Below are positions 45,110-53,781 of a stretch of 64,000 nt of DNA, piece after piece (position 1 is the stretch's first letter; each line of letters opens with the position of its first letter). The position numbers and the translations under genes were made by a program. Source of the stretch: Micromonospora coerulea (lineage in GTDB: Bacteria > Actinomycetota > Actinomycetes > Mycobacteriales > Micromonosporaceae); NCBI RefSeq assembly GCF_016598485.1, contig NZ_JAEMUW010000002.1, positions 372,001-436,000 of the forward strand, written 5' to 3'. Below the pieces are notes generated by a model. That model was not told the origin of the DNA. It was given only the letters and a program-made list of their open reading frames with translations, and made no database searches.

Positions 45110-45949
45110 CTAATTGACCGCGCGGAGGATCCGGTCGGGTTGGCGGCGCAGCCGCTCCATGGCCCGCGCCGTCACGTCGTCGGCGGGCAGGAGAACGACC
45201 AGCTCCTGCGCGTCGGTTCGCGGCAACTCGAGCTTCTCTCGCTGCCACCGAAGCTCGTGCGCGATGGGGTGGTTGAGCCGAAGCGGGACGTGCGGTGGGG
45301 GCAGGTGGCGGTTGAGTCGTCGGGTGAACTCCTTGCCGGCCAGGGGGGCGAGCTCGGCCCTGAACCATTCGGAGGTCTCCGCAGACGGCCCGAGCCACAG
45401 GTCGAAGGCTCGTTCGTCGGCCACCTGCTCCCAGTCGGGGAAGAACGCCCGGGCGCGCGGATCGGTGAACACGTAGCGCGTCAGGTTCGGCGTTCCGCCC
45501 TCGAGCAGCCCGATCCCACGCATCAGCAGCTCGAACTCACTCGTGTATGCGAGCACGTCTCCCAGGCGGTTGGTGACGAATGCGATGCCGGGCTCAAGAA
45601 GTTGGAGGGTCGCCAACACGGTGGGCCGGACATGGCGATTGGGTGGCACTGGCCGCCCGCGCCCTGGGCACCCTCCGCCGGTGATCTTGGCGAGGTGGCG
45701 CAGGTGATTGCGCTCGGCGGCATCGAGGCTCAAGGCGTCCGCAAGAGCATCGACCACGGCAGGGGACGGGTTGCGATCTCGTCCTTGCTCGATGCGGGTG
45801 AGGTATTCGACGCTGATCCCAGCACGCGTGGCGAGGTCTGAGCGTCGTAGTCCAGGGGACCGGCGGCGGCCACGATCAGGCAGCCCGAACGACTCCGGCT
45901 GGATGCTGTCGCGCTTGGCACGGATGAAGTCGCCCAGCGGCGTGCTCAT
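45110..45949 (-). CDS. XRE/MmyB-type regulator
   Basis: The product has 279 residues. The N-terminal helix-turn-helix (RRSDLATRAGISVEYLTRIE) is followed by QGRDRNPSPAVVDALADAL. The C-terminal half (NRLGDVLAYTSEFELLMRGI, YVFTDPRARAFFPDWEQVA) is the MmyB-like PAS-type ligand domain that binds fatty-acid-like or other ligands. Such regulators usually control a divergent oxidoreductase, here the flavin reductase at 46.06 kb. Confidence 0.9.
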   Translation of the reverse strand: MSTPLGDFIRAKRDSIQPESFGLPDRGRRRSPGLRRSDLATRAGISVEYLTRIEQGRDRNPSPAVVDALADALSLDAAERNHLRHLAKITGGGCPGRGRPVPPNRHVRPTVLATLQLLEPGIAFVTNRLGDVLAYTSEFELLMRGIGLLEGGTPNLTRYVFTDPRARAFFPDWEQVADERAFDLWLGPSAETSEWFRAELAPLAGKEFTRRLNRHLPPPHVPLRLNHPIAHELRWQREKLELPRTDAQELVVLLPADDVTARAMERLRRQPDRILRAVN

Positions 45950-46056
45950 GTTCCGAGCCTAGCGCGATCTTCCCAGCGCTCCCGCAGGGTAGCCCCACGG
46001 GGGCCAGCCTACGCCCGGTCTGGTTGCCATCGTCCGAACGATGGACCGTGGAGTGC

Positions 46057-46650
46057 ATGAGTGAGAAGCACAAGTTGGTCATCATCGTCGGGAGCGTTCG
46101 AGAGGGCCGGTTCGGGCCTGTCGTCGCCTCCTGGGTCGCCGACCAAGCGCGCGAGCACGGCGGGTTCGACATCGACGTCGTCGACCTCGCCGACGCCGAG
46201 ATCCCGCTGTCGTTGCCGGCAGTACCACCGAAGTTCGCCGGCGACTCATACCCGCGCCCCGACGGAATGGCGTCCTTGACGTCCCAGCTGGAGGACGCGG
46301 ACGCGTTCATCATGGTCACGCCGGAGTACAACCACAGCTACCCCGCGTCCCTGAAAGCCGCCATCGACTGGCATTACACCCAGTGGACGGCCAAGCCCGT
46401 CGCTTTCGTCAGCTACGGCGGCGCAGCTGGCGGCCGCCACGCTGTCCTCCACCTGGAGAACGTGCTCACCGAACTGCACGCCGTGACAATCCGCGACGGT
46501 CTGGCGTTCCCGAACTACCGCACAGCGTGGGAACACGGTCGGCCGCTGGACCCCCAGGCGCCCGGATATGCCAAAACCCTGCTGGACCAACTCGCTTGGT
46601 GGGCCGCCGCTCTGGCTGCGGCACGCAACTCGGTCCCGTACCCGGCCTGA
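46057..46650 (+). CDS. NADPH-dependent FMN reductase-like protein
   Basis: The product has 197 residues from ATG 46057. The phosphate loop is GSVREGRFGP. TPEYNHSYPASLKAAIDW is the conserved FMN-binding segment. FVSYGGAAGGRHAV follows, so it is a complete flavodoxin-like quinone or azo reductase. It diverges from the MmyB-type regulator over about 107 bp, likely its control region. Confidence 0.9.
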   Translation: MSEKHKLVIIVGSVREGRFGPVVASWVADQAREHGGFDIDVVDLADAEIPLSLPAVPPKFAGDSYPRPDGMASLTSQLEDADAFIMVTPEYNHSYPASLKAAIDWHYTQWTAKPVAFVSYGGAAGGRHAVLHLENVLTELHAVTIRDGLAFPNYRTAWEHGRPLDPQAPGYAKTLLDQLAWWAAALAAARNSVPYPA

Positions 46651-46788
46651 AGGGATCACTCAAGGAGTAAGCCAGACTCGGAACCTCAGGGCTGAGAGAG
46701 AGCGGCATCGCGCTCGGTGGTCTTCGGTGAACCTCACACCTCGGCGAGCAGTTCGTTGATCTGCGGCTCAGTTGCTGTACAAGGTGGA

Positions 46789-46821
46789 AAAGGCCGTCTC
46801 TCCGCCACGGAGACGGCCTTT
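46789..46821. terminator. Strong bidirectional terminator
   Basis: AAAGGCCGTCTC and GAGACGGCCTTT form a perfect 12-bp stem with a 9-nt loop (TCCGCCACG), giving A/T-flanked ends in both directions. It follows the flavin reductase gene and, on the minus strand, the tmRNA-like fragment. Confidence 0.85.
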
Positions 46822-46829
46822 GCCGTGGA

Positions 46830-46849
46830 TGGAGCTGAGGAGATTTGAA
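46830..46849 (-). other. Possible tmRNA 3'-end fragment (attachment-site remnant)
   Basis: On the minus strand TTCAAATCTCCTCAGCTCCA reads like a T-loop, T-stem half and the CAGCTCC acceptor strand that ends tmRNA (pairs with its GGGGCTG start), and it is followed by a terminator as ssrA would be. The 5' T-stem partner (AGGAG expected) is absent, so only the 3' tip is present. This is what integration into ssrA leaves behind. Not verified. Confidence 0.35.
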
Positions 46850-47017
46850 GCCTGAACCCCTCCGGCGCGGCATGGATCGTGCCGGATAGGACCGATCGGC
46901 CCTGTGACCTAGGCCTGTGTCCCCCCATCGCGCTCCGACATGCCAGAACACGGCAACCGTCGGCAGGGCGCGGGCTACGTTGAGGTCGACCGCCAGCGCT
47001 ATCGAGAGGGAGTTGTC

Positions 47018-47647
47018 GTGTCCACCACCGCGTACGAGACCGGGCGCATCGGCCTACTTCTCATTGACACAGTCAACGAGATCTTCTCTGAAGACGGCAA
47101 GGGATACTCGAAGTTCAAAGACGAGTTCGACCGGATCGGCACGTTCGCCAACATCAAGCACCTTCTCGCCGGAGTCCGCGAACAAGGATGTCCAGTATTT
47201 TTTGCTCCCATGTCCTACACCGAAAGCGACTATACCACCTGGAAACATCTGTCCGGCATCCACCGGGAGATGTACGACGACCGCATGTTTGAGGCCGGAA
47301 GTTGGGGTGCCGAATTCCACCCGGAGTTGTCACCCCACCCGAATGAGATGGTCATTTCCCCCCACAAGAATATCGATGTTATGGCCAACACCGATCTAGA
47401 CGTCCAACTACGGCAGCACAATGTCGAGTACCTGGCGATCGGTGGCATGATCGGGACGATGTGCGTCGAGTCAACCGCGCGCAGCGCGATGGAGCGCGGT
47501 TACCATGTCACCACGTTCACTGACGCCACCGCCGCTGCAGGTGGTAGGGCGGCATACGACGCAATGATCCTACGGTTTCCGATGATCTCGCACGCGACGC
47601 TCTCTGTCGACGAATTCCTAGCAGATATCCGCAAAGCAAAGGGTTAG
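47018..47647 (+). CDS. Isochorismatase-like cysteine hydrolase
   Basis: The product has 209 residues from GTG 47018 behind GAGAGGGAG. The triad is Asp in GLLLIDTVNE, Lys in ISPHKNID and Cys in GGMIGTMCVEST, as in isochorismatases, nicotinamidases and N-carbamoyl hydrolases. Base use is clearly more AT-rich than in neighbouring genes (for example a TATTTTTTGC run around 47.20 kb), which points to recent acquisition. It lies just right of the terminator and the tmRNA-like fragment. Substrate unknown. Confidence 0.88.
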   Translation: MSTTAYETGRIGLLLIDTVNEIFSEDGKGYSKFKDEFDRIGTFANIKHLLAGVREQGCPVFFAPMSYTESDYTTWKHLSGIHREMYDDRMFEAGSWGAEFHPELSPHPNEMVISPHKNIDVMANTDLDVQLRQHNVEYLAIGGMIGTMCVESTARSAMERGYHVTTFTDATAAAGGRAAYDAMILRFPMISHATLSVDEFLADIRKAKG

Positions 47648-47663
47648 CCTCAGAATCCCTCGG

Positions 47664-48083
47664 CTATGCGCTGCGCGGCCTGACCTCGGCCCCCGCGCCG
47701 GCCTGAATGATCTCCCAGAACTCCTTCGGGAGCTGCGAAACCAGATCCTCCAACTCGTCCTTGCTCACGGCCTCACCGATGGTGCTGAGCACGGCCCGCA
47801 TACCGGCGTCGGCCATCGGCACATCGACCCCGGCGCGTCTCGCCACCCGCTCGACGAACTGGTTCAGCGCGAACGACTCGGCGTTCTGAGACCCAATAGC
47901 GGTGGTGGTCTTGTGCAGATGCTGCCGTAGCTCTCTCGGAAGCTGCCCAGCGATGTTGCTCGCCTGACCGGCGGTGACCCGGTCGGTCAACGTTTCCAAC
48001 GTCGCGCGGCTGACGGCTTCGGCCTTCTCTGACGGCACCCCGGCACGCCTTGCCACAACCTCTACGAATTCGGCGTAATTCAT
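47664..48083 (-). CDS. DUF2267 protein
   Basis: The product has 139 residues from ATG 48083, with AGGAGGCTTTGAG directly upstream. Two similar helical repeats are visible: YAEFVEVVARRAGVPSEKAE and LNQFVERVARRAGVDVPMAD, each followed by a helix ending in QLPREL or QLPKEF. This is the DUF2267 pattern of actinomycetes, often stress associated. Function unknown. Confidence 0.85.
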   Translation of the reverse strand: MNYAEFVEVVARRAGVPSEKAEAVSRATLETLTDRVTAGQASNIAGQLPRELRQHLHKTTTAIGSQNAESFALNQFVERVARRAGVDVPMADAGMRAVLSTIGEAVSKDELEDLVSQLPKEFWEIIQAGAGAEVRPRSA

Positions 48084-48283
48084 CTCAAAGCCTCCTGTCC
48101 GACCAGGCCATCGTCTACCCGCGCCCCTCACGGTGAAACGGCCTCCTCGACCTGGTCCCGGTCCTCGGGGCTCGCCCTGAAGCTATGGATTGCCGGCGAG
48201 TTGGTCGCTCACCCTCCTGTGCGCGGGTCGCGGGCGTCGTCCGACCTGTTCGAGGTCGGTCCGGCAGCAGGTCACCCCACGGG

Positions 48284-49024
48284 TCACCCTGGCACGATGG
48301 GCGATCCGGCAGGGCTGTGGTCAGTTCCCCTGACGCAGAACTCGTTGCCGTCTGGATCTGCCAGCATGACTGCGCCGTCCTGACCGATCTCGAGCCGAGT
48401 GGCCCCGAGGGAGATCAGCCAGTCGACCGCCGCTTGCTGGTCGCCAGCGGCCGGGTTGAGCTCGAAGCGTTGCCGGTTCGGCTCCATTTTCGGGGCCACG
48501 GACGGGCCTGCCCATGCGACCTTGGTGCCGCCGCGCGGCGACTGGATCGCGGTCTCCTCGTCCTGGTCCCACACCAGCGGCCAGCCCAGCGCCTTGCTCC
48601 AGAACAGGCCGACTTCCCGGGTGCCGTCACAGGTGAGCTCACCGAGGAAGCCGCACCCGGCGAGGTAGGCGTTGCCGGGCTCGATCACGCAGAACTCGTA
48701 GCCTGCGGGGTCAGCCAGGACGACGTGCTCGTCCTCGGGTCGCTGCCCAACGTTGAGGTGGCGGCCACCAAGCTTCAGCGCCATCGCCACCGTGTGCTGC
48801 TGATCGTTGAGATCGGCGCTGGTCAGGTGCAGGTGCATGCGGTTCGCTCCGAGTTGGCCCGTGCGGCCCGGAACGAACCGAAGACCGAGCTGTGCGTCCT
48901 CGCCCGGCAAAAGCGCACCGGCGGCATCCTCAATGACCTCCCGGCCGAGCAGAGCGGCCCAGAACTGCGCCGCACGAGCCGGGTCGTGCGCCTCGAAGGT
49001 CACTGCCAGCAGTCGCGAATGCAT
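48284..49024 (-). CDS. Two-domain VOC-family protein
   Basis: The product has 246 residues from ATG 49024. There are two glyoxalase-like repeats: domain 1 runs from LAVTFEAHDPARAAQFWAAL to VLADPAGYEFCVIEPG, and domain 2 ends in MLADPDGNEFCVRGTD. The paired DPxGxEFCV ends are characteristic. There is no transposon-like composition. It could be a small-molecule binding or modifying protein; substrate unknown. Confidence 0.82.
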   Translation of the reverse strand: MHSRLLAVTFEAHDPARAAQFWAALLGREVIEDAAGALLPGEDAQLGLRFVPGRTGQLGANRMHLHLTSADLNDQQHTVAMALKLGGRHLNVGQRPEDEHVVLADPAGYEFCVIEPGNAYLAGCGFLGELTCDGTREVGLFWSKALGWPLVWDQDEETAIQSPRGGTKVAWAGPSVAPKMEPNRQRFELNPAAGDQQAAVDWLISLGATRLEIGQDGAVMLADPDGNEFCVRGTDHSPAGSPIVPG

Positions 49025-49137
49025 CACCAGACAGTAGATACCGCCCCGGCAAGGCAACAAGGCATTAACGAGTTGGTGCACGGTACAAGAGATTGAAGGC
49101 CGAGGTCCGCGTCGTTATGGCAGTTCGGGTTCGAGGG

Positions 49138-49282
49138 TCATGCCGGTTTGGCGAGGAAGCCGGCGATGAGGTCGGTCTGCTGCTGGCCGGCACGTAGCCG
49201 CTGTTTGACGGAGTGGGCGAGGTCCCAGACCACCACGATCGGCGCCTGCAACCGCTGGTGGGCCTGGTCGAGGTAGGCGATG
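49138..49282 (-). pseudogene. C-terminal relic of an IS630-type transposase
   Basis: The minus strand reads IAYLDQAHQRLQAPIVVVWD and then LAHSVKQRLRAGQQQTDLIA before TGA 49138. The LIxYLDxAHxxLxxPIVVVWD motif is the last DDE-domain strand of IS630-type transposases. The rest of the gene is missing; the piece abuts an intact IS5-type element. Confidence 0.65.
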
Positions 49283-50196
49283 AGGCCTTTTCATGCTGCG
49301 TAGCGGTCGGTCTCGACGTGGTGCAGAACGAGGATGGCCTGCACGATCGCGGTCGCTCGCCGTGGACAGCAGCGCAGCTTGGCCAGGATCTTCCAGGTCT
49401 TGAGGGTGGCGATCGCGCGTTCTCCGCGGGCGCGGATCTTCGCGTGGGCGCGGTTCACGGTCTTCTGCCGGCGTGACAGCTTCGGGCGGAAGCGGCGTCG
49501 CTTGAACGGGGTGCGCACGCTGCCGCGGGCTCCTTGGTAGCCCTTATCGGCGAAGGTCATCACGTCCGCCCTGATCAGCGCATCGATGATGCCGTGGGCC
49601 CTGGCTGCGGTCAGGTCATGAACCGAACCGGGCAGCGCCGGTGAAGCCCAGACGAGCCGGCCAGCGGCATCGGCGATGACCTGCACATTCACGCTGTGGT
49701 GCTTGTGTTTCCCAGAGTAGTAAGGTCGCTGGTCGGCGACCCGATCGATCGGAATCAGGGTGCCGTCCAGGATCGCGTACGCCAGTCGGCGGATCCGTTC
49801 CATGGCGGTGGCCAGGTCATCGGCGGCCGTCGCGAGCAGGGCTATCGCTTCCTGGATGTAGCGCCAGGCGGTGGCGACGCCGATCTCGAAGCCGGCCGCG
49901 AGTCGGGTGTAGGTGTCGCCGTTACGCAGATGAGCCAGGGCGAGCAGCGCCTGCCGGCCGGGTTCGAGGCGCCGCCACCGCGATCGGCGCTGCTTACGGT
50001 GGCCGCGGATGCGTTCGGCCAGGTGGTTCAGGGTGCGGCTGGACAACGGAATCGTGGCGGGGTAGGACAGCATGGCGAGAGTCCCGGTCGGGGCTTCGAG
50101 TCTTGGTCGACAGCTGTCCTACCTGGAGCCTCGCACCCATCGATCAGCGGGCCTGCCGCACCCATCCTGAGCTGCAAGATCAGCTTGGAAAAGGCT
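49283..50196 (-). mobile_element. IS5-type insertion sequence, about 0.91 kb
   Basis: The ends AGGCCTTTTCATGC (left) and the complement of GCTTGGAAAAGGCT (right, AGCCTTTTCCAAGC) are imperfect inverted repeats. CGATG flanks both sides (49278-49282 and 50197-50201) as a possible target duplication. It contains one intact transposase gene. The exact boundaries are my reading. Confidence 0.6.
49291..50073 (-). CDS. IS5-family (DDE_Tnp_4-like) transposase
   Basis: The product has 260 residues and is complete. An N-terminal helix-turn-helix (LRNGDTYTRLAAGFEIGVAT) is followed by the catalytic domain: first Asp in AILDGTLIPIDR, YSGKHKHHSVNVQVIAD, second Asp in FADKGYQGARG, and Glu in ARGERAIATLKTWKIL. 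The DDE triad is intact, so the element may still be active. It reads right to left within the insertion sequence. Confidence 0.88.
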   Translation of the reverse strand: MLSYPATIPLSSRTLNHLAERIRGHRKQRRSRWRRLEPGRQALLALAHLRNGDTYTRLAAGFEIGVATAWRYIQEAIALLATAADDLATAMERIRRLAYAILDGTLIPIDRVADQRPYYSGKHKHHSVNVQVIADAAGRLVWASPALPGSVHDLTAARAHGIIDALIRADVMTFADKGYQGARGSVRTPFKRRRFRPKLSRRQKTVNRAHAKIRARGERAIATLKTWKILAKLRCCPRRATAIVQAILVLHHVETDRYAA

Positions 50197-50445
50197 CGAT
50201 GTAATCGTCCTCGCTGAAACTGCCCCGCTCGCCGGGCCGGCCGCGGTGCAGCCGGTGTCCAGGACAGCAGCGAGCTGATCCCGCTGCTCAGCGGAGAGTC
50301 GGCAGTCCGCGCCGCCGGTTCCCGACGAGGCCAATGCTGCCGCCCACCGGCAGCCCATCTGCGCCGCCAGTCCCCCACCGACTTCGCGTGACCCGCGAAT
50401 GCACGGCGATCACCGCGGTCGGCTCGAACATCGCCGCAGCCTGGC
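50197..50445 (-). pseudogene. N-terminal relic of an IS630-type transposase
   Basis: The helix-turn-helix region is spread over three frames: AVIAVHSRVTR, then KSVGDWRRRWAAGG, then ALASSGTGGADCRLSAEQRD ending in QLAAVLDTG. At least two frameshifts are needed. It lies on the same strand as the C-terminal relic at 49.14-49.28 kb but the middle of the gene is missing, so deletion accompanied or preceded the IS5-type insertion. Confidence 0.6.
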
Positions 50446-50545
50446 GGGGACGGTGTATCGGATCCTTCGCCGGAACAACCTCGTTCCGGCGGTGCCACGG
50501 AAGCGTCGGCGGGCGGACTACCGGCGGTGGGAACGTCCGGAGGGG
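50423..50545 (+). pseudogene. Fragment of an IS481-type transposase
   Basis: The plus strand encodes LAGTVYRILRRNNLVPAVPR followed by KRRRADYRRWERPE. This is the helix-turn-helix end and linker of IS481/integrase-core transposases, which normally continues with the DDE domain; here that is absent. It runs into the 3' end of the convergent methyltransferase gene. Confidence 0.6.
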
Positions 50546-51189
50546 CGTCGTGTGGCGCGCACGACGACGTCGTGCAGAGGGATCGCCTGGCCCCCGGGGC
50601 CGGTGACCGTGCGGAGGTGCTCCTCGGCGGTGACGACCTCCCACCTGGTGCTGTCCAGGCCGGCGGTGATGTCCGCAAGGGTGACCGATGCCTCGGCAGG
50701 AGGTTGGTGCCCGTGCCCGGTGGCTCCCGAGGTGTGCAGATGCCCGACGATCAGCAGGGTGCCGCCGGGCGCCACCCATGCGGAAATGCGGTCGTAGAAG
50801 GCCAACTGCGGCATCGCCGGGTGCGCGTAGTGCGTCGTGACCAGATCGAACCGCATGCCCGGGTCCCAGACGGTCAGGTCGGCTTCGACCCACTGCACGC
50901 GCCCGGACACCTCACTGTTCGTCGCGCGCTCGGCGGCGCGGGCGAGGGCTTCGGGCGCGATGTCGGTTGCGGTGACATGCCAGCCGTGGGAGGCGAGCCA
51001 GATCGCCTCGGCGCCGGCGCCGCACCCGGCATCCAAGGCCGTGCCCGGCACCAGGCTGCTGGTCTCGCGGGCGAGATACGGGTGCGGTGCACTCCCCTCC
51101 ATGGCTCCAGGTCTGTTGCGGTGCGCCTGTTGCCAGTGTTGTTTCCAGTAGTCCTTGTTGAACGCGTGCATCTCTGCCTGCTCGGCCAT
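50518..51189 (-). CDS. Class I SAM-dependent methyltransferase
   Basis: The product has 223 residues. Motif I ALDAGCGAGAEAIWLASHGW, motif II VTATDIAPEAL and WVEADLTVWD build the SAM site. The C-terminal end (VVRATRRPSGRSHRR) overlaps the transposase fragment, so the last residues may have been altered by that event. It diverges from the XRE-cupin regulator with a palindrome between them. Relatives methylate small molecules; thiopurine or metalloid methylation is possible but unproven. Confidence 0.88.
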   Translation of the reverse strand: MAEQAEMHAFNKDYWKQHWQQAHRNRPGAMEGSAPHPYLARETSSLVPGTALDAGCGAGAEAIWLASHGWHVTATDIAPEALARAAERATNSEVSGRVQWVEADLTVWDPGMRFDLVTTHYAHPAMPQLAFYDRISAWVAPGGTLLIVGHLHTSGATGHGHQPPAEASVTLADITAGLDSTRWEVVTAEEHLRTVTGPGGQAIPLHDVVVRATRRPSGRSHRR

Positions 51190-51265
51190 CTCGAAGCTGC
51201 TCCTTCACCGTCTTCGCCTGTCACCAGCGATCGTGCGCGCCGACGAAGCAGATGCGCAAAGCTTC

Positions 51266-51279
51266 TTGCCAAATGGCAA
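51266..51279. promoter_or_regulatory. Palindromic operator TTGCCA-AA-TGGCAA
   Basis: A perfect 6+6 inverted repeat lies 1 bp before the regulator start at 51281 and about 77 bp from the divergent methyltransferase start. Its size fits binding of an XRE dimer and its position would block the regulator's own promoter or translation start. Confidence 0.65.
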
Positions 51280-51280
51280 A

Positions 51281-51886
51281 ATGGCGAGCATGGATGAGGA
51301 ACTGGACCGCACGCTCGACGCTGTCGGGCCGAGGCTGAAGCACCTTCGGCTCCGCCGCGGCATCACGCTCACCGACCTCGCGGCGGAAACCGGCATCTCC
51401 GCCAGTACGCTGTCCAGGCTTGAAGCGGGCCTGCGTCGCCCCACGCTCGAGCAGCTACTCCCGCTCGCTCGCGCCTACGGCGTCACTCTCGACGAGCTCG
51501 TCGGCGCGCCAGCAACCGGCGATCCCCGCATCAACCTGCGCCCCATCGCCTGCAGCGACGGATCGATCATCCTGCCCCTGACCCGCAGGCCCGGAGGCAT
51601 CCAGGCCTACAAGTTCGTCCTTCCGACCGGGGCCGACGACCGCGAACCCGACCTGCGCACCCACGAGGGCTACGACTGGGTCTACGTCCTCAACGGCACG
51701 CTGCGCCTGGTCCTCGGCGAGCACAATCTCATCCTCAAACCCGGCGAAGCCGCGGAGTTCGACACCCGCACCCCGCACTGGTTCGGGGCTACCAGCTCCG
51801 GTCCTGTCGAGTACCTCAGCCTCATCGGCAAACAAGGCGAACGCGTGCACGTCCGCGCAGCACCGAAACCAGGCCAGTCCGAGTAA
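51281..51886 (+). CDS. XRE-family regulator with a cupin domain
   Basis: The product has 201 residues from ATG 51281 (51290 possible). The helix-turn-helix TLTDLAAETGISASTLSRLE is followed by a C-terminal cupin (THEGYDWVYVLNGTLRLVLG, then LKPGEAAEFDTRTPHWFGAT). Such regulators sense small ligands through the cupin. It probably controls itself and the divergent methyltransferase through the 51.27-kb palindrome. Confidence 0.9.
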   Translation: MASMDEELDRTLDAVGPRLKHLRLRRGITLTDLAAETGISASTLSRLEAGLRRPTLEQLLPLARAYGVTLDELVGAPATGDPRINLRPIACSDGSIILPLTRRPGGIQAYKFVLPTGADDREPDLRTHEGYDWVYVLNGTLRLVLGEHNLILKPGEAAEFDTRTPHWFGATSSGPVEYLSLIGKQGERVHVRAAPKPGQSE

Positions 51887-52183
51887 GGGTGTACGGCTGC
51901 GTAGCGGGACGTTGTCGCCCAGGCTGGTACCCGGACAAGCAAGACCACTTCACTCGGGAGGACGTCAACCATCTCCTGAGCTCGCGGTGCGCGCCTCGGC
52001 CGCACCCGCGCCCGTGCCCTTGGTGCGGCCTTGTGTTCCCGACCTGCTCCCCAAGGGACGTCTCGTAGGCGAAGCACAGGTCGGTCAGGGGCGGAGGGCA
52101 GGGCCGCGGGGTTGAACGCCGTGATCCGGATCAGCCGCCAGTACCGTGACCGCGCTCACCGGTCGGTCGGCTGTTGAGTCTGG
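51887..52183. other. Gene-free spacer
   Basis: Nothing recognisable is seen on either strand. Confidence 0.35.
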
Positions 52184-52498
52184 TTGGATGACCTGGTGCA
52201 GTTCACCGTGACAGACGCGCCGACGCGGGAGCGATTCGAGGCGCGCGACGAGGCGGGCGTGGTTGCCGGGGTGGTCACCTACCAGCTGACCGGCACCATC
52301 ATCGTCTACACCCACACCGAGGTCGATCCGGAGTTCGAGGGCAAGGGCGTCGGGTCGGCCCTGGCTCGCGCGGTGATGGACGACGCGCGGGCCAAGGGCC
52401 GGACCGTGGTGCCAATCTGCCCGTTCCTCGGCGAGTGGCTGGTCAAGCACCCGGAATACGAGGGCATCGTGGCCCGATCGACTCGCAAGGTCAAATAG
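52184..52498 (+). CDS. Small GNAT-family N-acetyltransferase (YjdJ type)
   Basis: The product has 104 residues from TTG 52184 or GTG 52196. The motif THTEVDPEFEGKGVGSALAR is the acetyl-CoA loop, and VVPICPFLGEWLVKHPEY is the conserved end of the minimal YjdJ/Gcn5-related type-2 group. Acceptor unknown. Confidence 0.85.
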   Translation: MDDLVQFTVTDAPTRERFEARDEAGVVAGVVTYQLTGTIIVYTHTEVDPEFEGKGVGSALARAVMDDARAKGRTVVPICPFLGEWLVKHPEYEGIVARSTRKVK

Positions 52499-52614
52499 GT
52501 CCCGCCTGACCCACGGCGGCGTGCGACCGGGTCCGCCGCGACCGCCGGCGCCCGGGTCAACGGTCGGTGAGGGCGCGGCGCACCCCCCACTCCACCGCCC
52601 GGCCAGCAGGAGTC

Positions 52615-53679
52615 TTACGCTCCGACCGCCATCCCGCGAGACTCATGGCGCGGTTCGAGCGGGATGTGCGCGGACAGCGCGCGGAGGAAGTCGGGCGCGT
52701 CGAAGATCTCGCCGGCGGAGGCGACGCCGCTCGTCCTCGTCTGACTGCCGAGAATGCGACGGACCGCTTCGACCGCCAGCGGTGCGCTGATGGCGTAGAT
52801 GTCCTGGCCGCTGGCGACGACGCGTCTTTGCGTGTCGCCGGAGCGCACGATGACATCGACGGTGAACGTCTGCGCGGACCGGCCGAGTTCGTCGACCGCG
52901 GTCGGTGCGGGTGTTTCTGGAGCGGCCAGGTCCTTGGCCGCGTCGGTGGTCATGTACGTGCGCACCTCGGGGATGGGCAGGTGGCTGGGGACGGTGACGA
53001 CGTCGGCCATCGTGAAGTCGCCGAGGACGGTCCGGCGGCCCATCGGAGCGGGAAAGTCCCATTCCAGGGTCGGCAGGTCGCACTCGTCGAGGTAATACTC
53101 CAGCCGGCCTCCGGTGAAGCGGACACGTTGGCCATCGCGCCGTTCCCGGGAGACGGCGCCGGCGGCGAGGGTCCCGGCCGTGGGGTGCCAACTGCTCAGT
53201 CCGTACGCGACGTGCGCCTCGTCGGCCGCTGTCCAATCGCCCATCGCCGTCGTGACCAGCAGATCGCCGAGTCCGCCGAAGAAGGCCATTGCCGGGACCA
53301 CCGCGACGCCCGCGGTCCGGGCCCGGTCGGTGAAGTGCGTGAACGTGTCGAGGTTGGCCTCGATCTCGGCCGCCACATCGACGTACGGAATCCCGGTGCG
53401 CAGGGCGGCCTCGATCACGGGGGCCGCGGTCAAGGCGAACGGGCCGGCGCAGTTGATGACCGCGGCCGCACCCTTCAATGCCTGGTCGAGCGAGGTCGGA
53501 TCGTCGACCGACGCCACCCGGTATTCGAGCCGCGGATGCGACGCCGCGAGCGCCTGCAGCTTGCCCGCGTCGCGACCGAGGAGAAGCGGGACGAACCCGC
53601 GATCGCGCAACTCCGTCACCACGAACCGCCCGGTGTGTCCGTACGCACCGAAGACCGCCACGCTCTGACCCGTACCCAT
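52615..53679 (-). CDS. Saccharopine-dehydrogenase-like NAD(P)-binding protein
   Basis: The product has 354 residues. The Rossmann start is VAVFGAYGHTGRFVVTELRD. VINCAGPFALTAAPVIEAAL and GIPYVDVAAE follow as in trans-acting enoyl reductases and saccharopine-dehydrogenase relatives. There is no membrane segment. It diverges from the GlxA-like gene over about 100 bp, so it may be that regulator's target. Substrate unknown. Confidence 0.82.
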   Translation of the reverse strand: MGTGQSVAVFGAYGHTGRFVVTELRDRGFVPLLLGRDAGKLQALAASHPRLEYRVASVDDPTSLDQALKGAAAVINCAGPFALTAAPVIEAALRTGIPYVDVAAEIEANLDTFTHFTDRARTAGVAVVPAMAFFGGLGDLLVTTAMGDWTAADEAHVAYGLSSWHPTAGTLAAGAVSRERRDGQRVRFTGGRLEYYLDECDLPTLEWDFPAPMGRRTVLGDFTMADVVTVPSHLPIPEVRTYMTTDAAKDLAAPETPAPTAVDELGRSAQTFTVDVIVRSGDTQRRVVASGQDIYAISAPLAVEAVRRILGSQTRTSGVASAGEIFDAPDFLRALSAHIPLEPRHESRGMAVGA

Positions 53680-53781
53680 CTGCAGTTCCCCCTGCTTCTC
53701 GAAGATCGACTAAGGAGAGCCTCCCAGCAGCGCCGACCAGGGACTAGTGTCTGGAACGCCGTGCCCCATACAATTTCGGAC

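Noticed and set aside
52567..53781. Upstream extension of the GlxA-like frame through the saccharopine-dehydrogenase-like gene
   Set aside because: The extension is antisense to a coherent gene; homology of the regulator begins at ATG 53782.
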